Assembly (NCBI RefSeq): GCF_963662255.1
Contig: NC_085072.1
Span: 6,597,001-6,661,000 of the forward strand
Direction of reading: 5' to 3'
Source of the DNA: Cinclus cinclus
Taxonomy: Eukaryota > Chordata > Aves > Passeriformes > Cinclidae
Length of the DNA: 64,000 bases
Part shown: positions 40,641 through 51,945 of the stretch, piece by piece
How positions within the stretch are numbered: position 1 is the stretch's first letter
Layout of the letters: the number at the start of each line of letters is the position of its first letter
Made by a program: the position numbers and the translations under genes
Notes under the pieces: generated by a model
The model's database searches: none
What the model saw: only the letters and a program-made list of their open reading frames with translations
What the model was told of the DNA's origin: nothing

Positions 40641-42529
40641 TCTTCGTGGAGGCCTGGCCAGGAGCCAGCTCCAAACAAACCCTTCGTCTGGGTTCCCGTG
40701 CCGTAGCTGCACCATCTCCGGGATCCTCCAGTACTCCCTACTCTGGCTGGGTGCCGTCAGGGTGCAGCCGTGCAGAGGGGCTCAGTCCAGCGCCGGGGAT
40801 GTCACACTGGGATGCTGCAGTCCTTGCTGTGCCCAGCACATCGCTGCTTCCCTCAGCCTAGTTTTAAAGAGTGATCCCAAAGGAGCTCTGCAAATTGCGC
40901 AGGGGACAGGCAGCGTTGCAAGGTGACTGTGGCATAGAGAAGGGGGAACACAAGTCTGTCACCCATTGCTTCGTGGTCTCCAACTTGTATCAGTGCCTCT
41001 GTTTCTCTCTGCACGGCACTCCTTGGCGCAGCGCTCTTCTGTCCTCAGGGTGAGAGTGGCCGGGGTGCTGAGGGGTGTCACCCACTGCAGAGTGTCCGAT
41101 AGCACAGCCTCCTGCGCTGTGGAGCTGCAGAGCACTGCTGGACTCCCCGCCTGCTCCTCTGCTGCAGCAAAACTTCAGTCCTGAGCGCAGGCTGGCTGGT
41201 ACGCGAGGTGCTGCTGCAGCGGTGTTACTCCTGCACGCACCGAGCGGCAGCGCAGCCACCGGCAGGAGTCTCCATCCTGCTGCATTATTCCTCTCTAGCA
41301 CAGCTCCTCGGCCGCACGCTGCTGAGAGCTGCCGGACCCCCGGGGCACCCCTGGGGCATCCCCGGGCTCTGCGACCTTGCTGCGTGTGGGTCCTTTGGCT
41401 GCAGGGTTTGCGTGGGAGAAGTGTGGCTTGCGGTGGTCCATATGCAGGGGGAGTGTGAGGCATCATGGAAGAGGTGAGGCACCCAAGGTCATTGAGGCCA
41501 GCCGTGGCAGTGGGAGTCACCTGTGTTGCTTGAGAACAGACCACCCAGCAAAGCACCCCAGTGCCTCCAAACCCAAACGCCTCTCGGAGTGATGCCATGT
41601 CTCCTCATTGCTTATGGGTGTAGTACAGGAATGGGTCTGACCTTGCCCGGTCCCCTGGCACCTTGCCCGGCCTCCCGTGGTGAGTACTGCTGTCCCGCTT
41701 GCTGGGAGCCAGTTTGAAGCGCCGGTGCCCCTGATTCTGCAGGGTGAGGACACGTCCAGGCCTGCAAGCCCAGTGATGGCAGCAGCGGTGAGCAGCCCCA
41801 GCTGCACTGCATTGCTGCTGGCCACCCTGGCTCTGCACCCCGCTGCCCACAGCACCTATGGTCGCAGAGGAGGGAGGACACACAAATACAGTCATATAGA
41901 CTCTCACATATGTACACGGATATATGTTATAAGTATGGTTGGGAAGGGGGTTTCCAAACACAGCCACTGTGGCATTTGCTGCCAGCTGCTCTTGTGAGAG
42001 CTGCCTCCTGTTCCATAAGCCCCAGGGATGGTCACTGGGCTACAGCTAGAGACCACTGAAGCGAGCTGGGACTCCCACTCCACCGCGGGCCCTTCCTCCA
42101 GTTCACCATGGTTTTGGCAAAGTCCCAGATTTGGGAGCCAGATGACTGCAGCTCCTCATTATGACTGGAGTTTCTCCTTCCCTGGGCTGTGCAGAGAGCT
42201 GTGAGCCGGCAGCCGTGATGTCCTCCAGTAGGATCAATGTCCAGTGTACAGATGGGATTCAGTGCCCACTGGTTAAAAATCCTGTATATTTTAATTCCCT
42301 ACTCCCAGCAGTGCAGCTCGGCACTGTGCCTGGCCGTGCTCCTCCTCAGCCTGGTGGCCACCAGCACCTTCCCTGCGCCACTTATTTGGAGCTGCTGGTG
42401 AGTGCAATCGGCAAAATGCTTTTGCCCTTGGCTGCAGTCGGCCTTTCCCTCCTAGATGAACGCCCAGCTCTTCCCTATCTCATGCCCTCAGCTCAGATCC
42501 TGCATGAGCCTGCGTTCCCCAAAGCACTC

Positions 42530-42720
42530 TTTGATTATTAGCCCTAATAATTGTGTTATCGCATTGACTGAACTGTTTCAGATGCCAAAGCTAATTTTGC
42601 TCTTCATGCCTTCCTTCATCAGTAATGGGATTTTGATAACATCATGCATCCAAAAGTATTGGATAAACTTGGCATAATTCCCCATTTATTAATTAAACCG
42701 TAAATTAGGCAGTGTGCGTC
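42530..42720. promoter_or_regulatory. Candidate conserved non-coding element (AT-rich, homeodomain motifs)
   Basis: An abrupt low-GC block contains taataatt, ctaatttt, the palindrome ttaattaa (42689-42696) and aaattagg within 190 bp. It has no repeat signature and no exon. Such blocks in GC-rich avian loci are often deeply conserved enhancers, but conservation cannot be seen from one sequence. Confidence 0.35.
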
Positions 42721-45700
42721 TGGAATCTGAACGCCCCAAACTGGTGTGATCCTGCAGCTGGGGATGGTGCTGGTCTGCTCCTGTCAGCCCTGGGGTGTGG
42801 GATCCTGGTGTGTCCTGCTGAGTTTGGGGACTCCCACATCCCAGTGGGACCACCTGCTCCATTGTTTCCCACATGCTGGAAGTTGTTTCATCTGCTCTGG
42901 TGTTTGGAGTAGGAATCATGTTGTCCCTGAATTTAGCTGCTGGTCAGCAGTCTGGCAGAGCTCCTTGTCCCCCTGGGGTGGCTCTGCTGGTGCTGGTGCT
43001 TTGAGAGGGGTGACTGCAGCCAGCTCTGGCAGTACATGTGGCAGTACTGGCTGTGCCAAATTCCTGCCCTCTGGAGCCACATCCCACTCTCCCACACAGG
43101 GAGTTGTCTGACTGTTGCACCAAACCCATTCCCACTGGCTGTCTGTGGCCCACTGGCCTGGAAGGCACTGACAGGGTGTCCTTCTCCTTGTACATCTTAA
43201 GGAGAGCTGGGGTGGTTTAATTAATCAGGTTTTTTGTTTTGGTTTGGTTTTCTTTTTTTTTGTTGGTTTTTTTTTTTTTTGTTTTTTTAATCTGGACCAA
43301 TTAATCCCAGTTTTTCCTAGCCCTGTGGGGTGCAGCAGATGTGGACTCTGGGCTTGTGCATCCTTGGGAATATGGGGAGACCAGGAGAAAAGTGGGTTCT
43401 TGTGGCACGAGGTGTAGGTGGTGCTGTGGGATGTGATAGGGTAGTCCAAGCCCCGAGTATATGCTGAGCTGGAGGTGGCCTGGGGGGACTGCTCTGCTGC
43501 CAGGGACCTGGGGAGCTGCCCTGGAGCCGCCCTGGAGCCAGGCTGAAGCCATGGGGATTGGGAGTGTCTGTGAGCTGCAAGATGCCCAAGACATGCCTGT
43601 GTGCTAGGCTGGTTTGGGATCAGCAGAGCTGATCTAGCGGCTGACATTCTGGCAGTGCTGGCATGGGATAAGGCATCCCTGACTCCTGTGAACCTCATGT
43701 GGTGCCTCACAGCACAGCAATTATACCAAAACACCATAGAGGTGAGATCAGCCTCCAAACTGCTCAGCATCATCCCAGGGAGACCCCTCCTATCTTCTCC
43801 TGCAGGACATAGGGTGGCCCTGGGGACATGCTGGGACTGAGGGCTGCTGGTTCTGGGGAAACCCAAATGGCACCACAGCTCTCACTGGCCTTGAGCAGAG
43901 GATTCAAGGAAGAAAACAACCCCAAATTTCAGAGCCATGAGTGGATTTACTAGCACATGGACTCCCTGTGGGCTCTGTTGCTGTCTTGCTCTGTTCCCAG
44001 GGGGGTCCCAAGGTTTTCTCCTGGAGCTGAGGTCTGGCAGAGCTGGGTTAGTGCCTAGGATGAGGTACTGGCTTGTGCTCCCACTGCCCATGCAGCCTGG
44101 TGCCACAGTGAGCTGTGTGTGGCTGTGCCTGCTCTGCTTTGTGCCACAGGAGAGCCCAGCAGAGACCTCCTGGTGGAGTGGCATGGGCCTGACCCTTGGA
44201 AGTGATGGTGACTACCAACACCAGTTCAGGAACCAGGGTACTTGGCATCTGGGCTCTTCACGTTTTTCCAGGGGAGGAGCAACCTTCTTCAGGATGCACT
44301 GGTGGAACAGCTCCTCTGTGCAGCCCTGAAAGTGTGTGCTTTTGTGCCTGTGCCAACAAAACACTTGGAGTCACAGGGGGATGCAGTTCAGAGGGGCTGG
44401 GCAGGGACCGAGGAAGACCCTGTGGTGTTCAGGGGCTGTGCTCATCACCCTAGCTGGGCTCCCAGCTCTCCCAGGGACATTTCTCCACCTGCACAAGGTT
44501 TATTCCTGGAAGTCAGTCCTCTGTCCTGGCCTTGGTGGGGCTTTGTGACACAACAAAACCCCCTGGGCTGCTGTGGTGCTGTGTCCCTGTGATCCCATCA
44601 TTGTGCTTTTTCCATTCCCTTTGCCACCCCAAATGGCCCTGGGGACACAGAGTTCTACTCTGCCTCTGGGCTCTCTGTGCCTTGGAGCTGGGCAAGCAGC
44701 ATCAGCATTGCTCCCATGGGTACCCAGTCCTGGGGGACTGAGCCCAGGCTGACAGGGAGGAGGAGGAGGATGAGCATTGCTGGGAGTTCCCAGAGCTGGG
44801 AGATGGTTTCCTGGATTCTAACACCAGACCATCAAGACCTTGTCCTTGACTGGGAGCTGTGGAGATCTCCCTGGAGCGTCCCCCTGGAAATGGCCCCTCG
44901 TGGCTTGTGTCTGCTTGTTTGGCCCATCTGTTGAGCTGGGGAGCAGCACAGGGTGTGCTCTCCCTGCTCCTGTCTGCGATCGATCCACCGTGTCTCGGCT
45001 TACTCCTGGAGCTGCTTTGGCTCTTCCCCAGGAGCTGACCTGGCTCCTTTTCTCTCCTCCCATGCTGATCTGGAGCAAATCAGTGTGGCACAGGGCCATG
45101 GCCATGGTGCTGGCAGTGTGATGCCCACCTGGGAGGGCAGAACTTGGAATTCTTGGCTGTGTGGTGGCTTCGAAGTGCCAGGTCAGCTCAGCCCATCACC
45201 ATCTGGTGCCCTATTTAGCTGCTCTCATGTTGCCTTCAGAGCAAGACACTGCTGCCACAACATCACAATGCTGAAGAGCGGGCTGGGCTCTGGCAGCACC
45301 TGGAACCTATTTTCTGGGAGATTTCTTTGGCCATTCATGGCTCTGTGCACCAAAGGTGCACTGCCTGTGCTGCCTAGGGTTGGGGTGAGCCTGGTGGTTT
45401 ACTCTGGCCGTGGTCAGTTCTATGTGGGACGTTCCATATGCTCTGCTGTCCTCGGTAACAGCTGTGTCTCCACAGCTCAGGAGATTGTGGTCTCCAGCAT
45501 CCCCAGCTGCCTTTTCTACCTGTGCCCTGGTGGCACATGGCATGAGCCAAAACCCTCTGGATGAAGTGCTGGTGGTGCGTGTTGCCTGCAGCCCCTGCAG
45601 CATTCCTGTGGGATGAGAGAGCAGTGCAGCAGTGATGGGAGACAGTGGGAAGCAGAGAGCCACAGTGGAGAGGGGGTAAGGTGCTCACCAGTCCCTCTGC

Positions 45701-48700
45701 TTTTGCACCCAAATTCCAGGTGGCAGTGGCTGTGGAGGTGTGTGCCCTGGTTCCTGCAGGAGCCCTGGCACCAGTCCCAGCTCAGCTCCCTCCTGCCCTT
45801 CCTTCCTTGTGCAGCTGCAAGCCAGAGCCAGGGACTGATCCCTCTAGAAAAAATGGGCTTTGGGGGATCAGCACCTCTGGGTGCCAGACAGGGCTCTGAG
45901 TGCCCAGCAGTGGGTCCTTCTCTCCTCTGATGCGGGTGCTGGTGTCATGGACTCTGACTGCCCTTGTCCCCCATTTCACCTCAGTGTTGTCCTGGTTTCA
46001 GAGGCAAAGGCACAGGAAATCCCTGAGCTGCCTCTCTGGGCACCCTGGGGCTCCTGGGTGCCAGCAGTGGTCCCCATGCAGGGAAGTGTCCCTGGGTAGG
46101 GACAAATCTGCCATCTCCCTGAGTCACTGTGCTTTGGGGCGCCCTGCCATTGCTGAGAAGCACCCCAATACCTGGTGGGTATTGAGTGGGGTGATGCTTT
46201 GCAGGAGGAGATGCACAGGAGAAAGCAGGGCAGGGTGGGATCATCCCTTCCCTACACTGACGTTTAGGTGTCCATCCAGTGGGAGACTTCTGTCAGCAGG
46301 AGCAGGAGTCTTGGCAACATCAGAAGCCATCACTCTGGAACCCAAATGATGGACAAAAGCTGCCTAAAGGCTGCATTTATGGCTAGACCTTGCTTGGTTT
46401 TGCTGTGAGTAACACAGATCCTCTCTCATAGGCAAGCACTGGCTCTGAAACCACCATCAGTTTTTAATTTTTTATTTTACAAGCTCTCCCTCACAAGCTG
46501 GGGGCTGTCTCCTTCCTTGAGGCCAGGGGCTCTGTGATAAGGAGCCCAGACTCTGGCTGTGGGGCAGTGGGGCAGGAGCTCATCCCAAGCTGTGCAGTGT
46601 GGTGCCCTCCTTGAATCCTTGGGGAAGAGCCTGTTCGGAGCTGCTGAACCCCAGCAAGTTGTTATTTTCAATTAGCCAAGCCAGGAGCTGGTGGGGGATG
46701 AGGCCATGAGTGGAGTGTGCTGTGGTGGGGAGGAGGGTGCTGGCCAGGTCTGGTCCCATCCAGAGATACTGCTGGAGCCTGCAGGATGGGGAGCTGTGCT
46801 GGGGGTCCTGGTGAGGTCTGGTGGCTGTCACTGGCCCATTCAGAACTGTGGGAATGCTGACCTTCAGCCCTGCTCAGGGATTTCCTCTCTCAGGGCACTG
46901 CTTCCCATGCTGTGCCTCAGTTTCCCTTGGTGGGTGGGAGTGTCTGGCCAGCAGTACCTGCTCATACATGGGTTTGGGGACAGGAAAACCTGTTACTGTG
47001 GTGTCTCAGCAACTCAGGTTCTGTGATGCCACTTGCTACCAGAGTATCCTCACCCCATCACACTCCCTCAGCTGTAGGAACACCCTCCCCTGAAAAGTGC
47101 AGAGCTGGGAGAGCAGAGACTCCTTGCCCTCAGCACAGTGGATCAGGGTGGGAATGTGGGGGCATCCTGAGGGCTGCTCCACCATCCTGGGTGCTGAGGG
47201 TCTGATCTGGAACCACTGATGCAGCTGTTATGGTGTTGTGCTGGGGCTGGGGAAGAAGAACAGGGATGAGATTCCAGGATTTGCTGAGCTATTGCAGAGT
47301 CCCTTTGCAGCAGGGTCCTGCAGCATCTCCCCACCCAGCACCCCCTTCCCTCCCTCATCCCTGATCCTTTGGTCTGGTACCTTCACACATCCCTTGCCAG
47401 GAATTCTCTGTTAATTAAATGACCATTAGAAGCTAGGTCATGTTTTTGCCTTAATTAGAGTCTCCTGTCTCACCAATGTAAGCTGAAACTCCGGCCTGGC
47501 ATGTCCCCTCCGTGTCCCACTCTGGACTGGTGGGAGTGCTGGGGAGCCAGGATGGCTGTGAACAGCTGGAGGGATGCCCAGGCATTGTACCCGTGGGTCG
47601 GGCAGAGATGGGATCTCTCCCTCCAGCTCTTGTGCTCCTGACCCCAGAAGCAAAACACCTACTGGCATCAAAATCCAGATGGGGCACTGCCACATATCTC
47701 AGCTGTACTCTGTAATCTCTGCTTGTCCCCGGGCTGCACTGCAGGGTTGTGTGGGCTTTGTAGTGCCCAGGCTTCCCGCTGGCATTGGGGTGGGAGACGT
47801 CTTACCTTGAAACTGGCTCGGGATTTTCATTCATGGTCACCAAGCCCTGGCACACAGCCGCACAGTTTTGGGGTCAGCTCCTCATTTGTGGAGGCCTGAA
47901 GGGTTCCTACATCTCCATCCTAGCAGGACAGCTCCGACCTGGCTTTGCCATCTTGTAAAGGAGCAATAACTCATCACTGGCCCCATGGTGACAGCTGCCC
48001 TTCATTAGCTAACGAGCCTTCCCCACATCAGGGTCTCCCTGGGACACTTCATCCCTCTGGGCTGGGGGGGGGCCGGGGTTGGGATTCCTGTACCCTCCTG
48101 CCCACACCCAGCCTATGCTTGGTCAGCGCTGGCTGCTGCTAATTGCTGCCTCAGCCTCATTAATCTTCATTGTTGCTGTTCCTGCTGTCCATCATCCCCG
48201 TGGCCTTCACCTTCCTGGAGGGGAGAAGTTCCTTCTGCTCTTGCAGAGGAGCAGCTGGATTCCCCAAAAGCCCTCACCCTGATGGGGCCTAGGCTCCCTG
48301 GGTGCTGCTGTGTCCAGGGACATCCTGGTCCTTCTGTGCATCCCCAGATTCTCGTCCTGAGTCTGGTCTTTTGCAGAACATCCTGGGTGATGAGAGCAAC
48401 TGCTCATTGATTTCCCACTTCTCCCTACATGGTCTTCAAAGCCCCCCCAGTCAGTGAATCCCCCCCTTCCATCCTTCCCCATCCCATCCACACAGGGAGT
48501 TACTGCTGCACCAGTGGATACCCATGAAGGGACCAGTGGGACCAGCTCTGGAGAAACCCCAAATCCCCTTTTTTGTGTCAGGTGCTGCAGCAGCATGGGG
48601 GGATGGAGGGTGTCTCCAGGGTGGGGTATTTGATGGAGGAGGAGGAGGGATGAAGGGCTCAGGAAGGGGATTTTCAGTGTCTAAACTGCTTTTCTATGTA

Positions 48701-48785
48701 CAGGGAATGCCCTGGGGATAGATGGGGATGGGATTGCTGGCTCCAGCCTGCAATTTACATCCTGCTGGATCTTGGGGTGCTGCAG

Positions 48786-48827
48786 GCAAATGGAATGTGG
48801 CAAATGGAATTCAGCAAATGGAATATG
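48786..48827 (+). repeat. 14-bp triplet repeat gcaaatggaat(n)
   Basis: Three back-to-back 14-bp units at 48786, 48800 and 48814 share gcaaatggaat. Each contains tggaat, the core of the TEAD (M-CAT) site read in reverse. Confidence 0.8.
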
Positions 48828-49899
48828 TGAAAGAGAGGGGTACAACCCCTCCTGCTCCCTAAAATCAGCGATGGAACAAGGAGGTTTACACCAGGAAGGG
48901 CTGGTCTGGAGCTCAGTGCAGTTTCTCAGGGTACAGTATCAGCTTTAACGGGGGTTGGGTTGGACCTGGGGTGAGTTTGGGGGCTGAGCCTGGAGGGAGT
49001 TCCCTGGATACAGCCCCTGGGGGCTCCTTCTAGGCCAGATGTTTGCAGCTGGGGGACACTGCCTGAGGGGGTACAGGTTAACACTGCCAGTGTGGGGGTG
49101 CAGAAGGGTTTTAGGGGCTCTGAGGGTAGTGCAGCATGCAGGTGCATGCATGAAGTGAGGCTGGGGTAATATGTTAGGGGGTCTGGGAAACTGCTGCAGG
49201 TACAGGATATGGGATGTCCTCTGGAATGTGGGGGTGCTGCGGTGCTGGATTTGGGGTGCTGCCTTGAGGGGTGAAGGATGAGGCATTGGGGGCTGCAGGG
49301 GGGTGCATTAGGGGAGAAATCCACTGAGAGGGTGATGCGTTTGGTGGGGTTCAGAGTTACACACTGGGGGACTGGAGCAACAGGGAGCAAGATAAAGCCC
49401 TGTGGAGGCAGAGGTGGCAGCTGGTGGGCTGTGGGGACCCCACACCGTGGGGGCAGTGTAATGGAGGTGCATGGGTGATGTGCTACCCCATGGGGTGTCT
49501 GCAGCAGCTGCCTGGCTGAAGCCCACCCTGTCCTGCTTCATGGGGAGCTCCTGGTGGTTTTGTTTTGGGGGGGAAGGGGTGCAGTGGGTCCTGCCGTTCC
49601 CATCAGCCTCCCCTGATGGGTGCTGCACCCCAGGGAGGGGCTGGGGGATCCCCAAGGACCAGCAAGGCAGCAAGGGGCCCCTTCCTAGCCAGTATTTTAT
49701 GATGCCTTAATCCATGCTTGTTCTCCGGCCAAGGACTGATAGAAATGGTTAATTATAACCCTCATATTTTCTTTATGTCTCTAATCTACAGTCATGGCAG
49801 GGCAGTCATGGGGAGCAGTGGGGGGTGGTGGGAAACAACTCCAAACCAGGAAGGAATAATGAGGAAACTTGAAGTACCACAGCGAGTCCTCGGGAGGGG

Positions 49900-50260
49900 C
49901 AGCTCAGCGGGGTTTGGGGGTGCGCTGGGGATTTCGGGGGGCCGACCTCCCTTCCCACCCGCACCGCCGCCCGCTCGGCCCCTCGCCAGCGGCTGCCGCA
50001 GCTTACAAAGAGGAGGGGGAAAAATTGCAAAAGGAATGGAAAAAAAAAAAAAAGGCAGCGGAGCCGGAGCAGGACTGCAATGCAGTGGCGCAGCCGAGCC
50101 CGCACGGCCCCCGCCCGCTGCCGGGGGGAAGGGGCTGGGACGAGGACAGGGGGCTGGGACGGGCCCCCACCGACTGAGAATCTGCGCCCTGGGCTGGGAG
50201 CAGGTCTGCCCCCACAGCTGAGGGTTTGGGGTGCCCCGCTTGTGCCTGGTGAGGACACGG
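49900..50260 (+). promoter_or_regulatory. GC-rich block, possible alternative SYT2 first exon
   Basis: CpG-containing sequence with an internal run of 13 A (50040-50052) follows a short AT-rich island. Donor-like gcctg|gtgagg lies at 50248. It could be a second, nearer SYT2 promoter. Weak support. Confidence 0.3.
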
Positions 50261-51041
50261 GATGTACCCTAGGACACCCAGTGAGACGGTGGCACAGTGG
50301 AGACGGGGACCTGGAGGTGAGGGGACATCCCCAAGATCACACTGCCCCACTGCTTGCTCTCCCTGCCCCATACACTGGCCCACTACCTGCCCTCGCAGCC
50401 TCACACCCCTCTCCGGCCGTCCCTGCCCTGCACGGGCTGCCCCCATGGCACTGCCCCAGCCTGCCCTGCCCATGCGAGAGGCGGATCAAAGCTTGCTCCT
50501 CTCGCTCGGGGGTGCAGAATCAACTTCCCGCTCCCATGGCAAGAGCTGCACCCCCAGGGGCTGTGAGGTGCTCAGCTGGAGGGGGAGCAGCCACAGGGTC
50601 TCCACTGGCTGGCTCCCCTCTGGCCTCTCCGGGCCGCGGCTCTGCCAGCGCCCGGTGATCACCACAAGCGCTCATCACCATTAGTGATGCTAATGAGGCC
50701 GCCCGGTTCGAAAGCAACCCCTGCGAGGGCTAATGCTGCCTGCAGCCCTTCAGCCTCGGGCAACGCGGCAAATGCCCCCAAGCAGCTCCCAAGGCAGCAG
50801 TTCCCTGGCCAACTGTCTGTGCAGCATCGCAGCCCGCAGACCCCCCCATGGCACCCCGTTCCCGGGTTCCGGCATACGCCCGCTGGCACTCAGAGAGGCG
50901 TGCGTGTCTTAGAATAGGCTGCGAGTAGCGCCACGCACGGGTGAGGACACCCACAGCCACACACGGGCCAGAACTGTCAGAGCCAAGCGGGCACTGCCTG
51001 ACAGCAAAAGCGACAGAGCCCTTCGTAGGTGAGCACGGTCG

Positions 51042-51945
51042 AGGGCACACACTGCCTGTGTGTGAGCATTGACACACAGCCATTGACCCACTCCCTGTGT
51101 GTGAACATTGACACTCAGCCCTGGACACACATTGCCTGCGAGTGAATGTTGACACACAGCCATTGACACACTCCCTGTGTGTGAACATTGACACACAGCC
51201 CTGAGCACACACTGCGGGTATGTGAATATTGACACACAGCCCTGGGCATACACTGCCTCTGTGTGAACATTAACACACAGCCCTGGGCATACACTGCCCG
51301 GGTGTGAATATTGACACACAGCCCTGGGCACACACTACCTGTGTGCCAACATTGACACACCACCCGGGCACACACTGCCTCTGTGTGAACATTGACACAC
51401 AGCCCTGGGCACACACTGCGGGTATGTGAACATTGACACACAGCCCTGGGCACACACTGCCCGGGTGTGAATATTGACACACAGCCCTGGGCACACACTG
51501 CCTCTGTGTGAACATTAACACACAGCCCTGGGCACACACTGCGGGTATGTGAACATTGACACACAGCCCTGGGCACACACTGCCTGTGTGTGAACATTGA
51601 CACACCACCCGGGCACACACTGCGGGTATGTGAACATTAACACACAGCCCTGGGCACACACTGCGGGTATGTGAACATTGACACACAGCCCTGGGCACAC
51701 ACTGCCTGTGTGTGAACATTGACACACAGCCCTGGGCACACACTGCCTCTGTGTGAACATTAACACACAGCCCTGGGCACACACTGCGGGTATGTGAACA
51801 TTGACACACAGCCCTGGGCACACACTGCCTGTGTGTGAACATTGACACACCACCCGGGCACACACTGCCTGTGTGCCAACATTGACACACAGCCCTGGGC
51901 ACACACTGCCCGTTTGTGAACCTTGACACATAGTCATGGGCACAC
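51042..51945 (-). repeat. 41-bp minisatellite (about 22 copies)
   Basis: The unit contains tgtgaacattgacacacagc followed by cctgggcacacactgc and a variable joint (gggta, ctgtg, ccgggt). Exact spacing is 41 bp, for example tgtgaacatt at 51384 and 51425. The period is not a multiple of three and all three minus frames stay open, giving Cys/Val-rich pseudo-proteins. The first copies (51042-51180) are the most diverged. Confidence 0.96.

Noticed and set aside
43225..43290. Poly-T-rich tract as a possible minus-strand retropseudogene poly(A) tail
   Set aside because: No gene-like sequence precedes it on the minus strand and no target-site duplication is evident. Treated as a simple-sequence tract.
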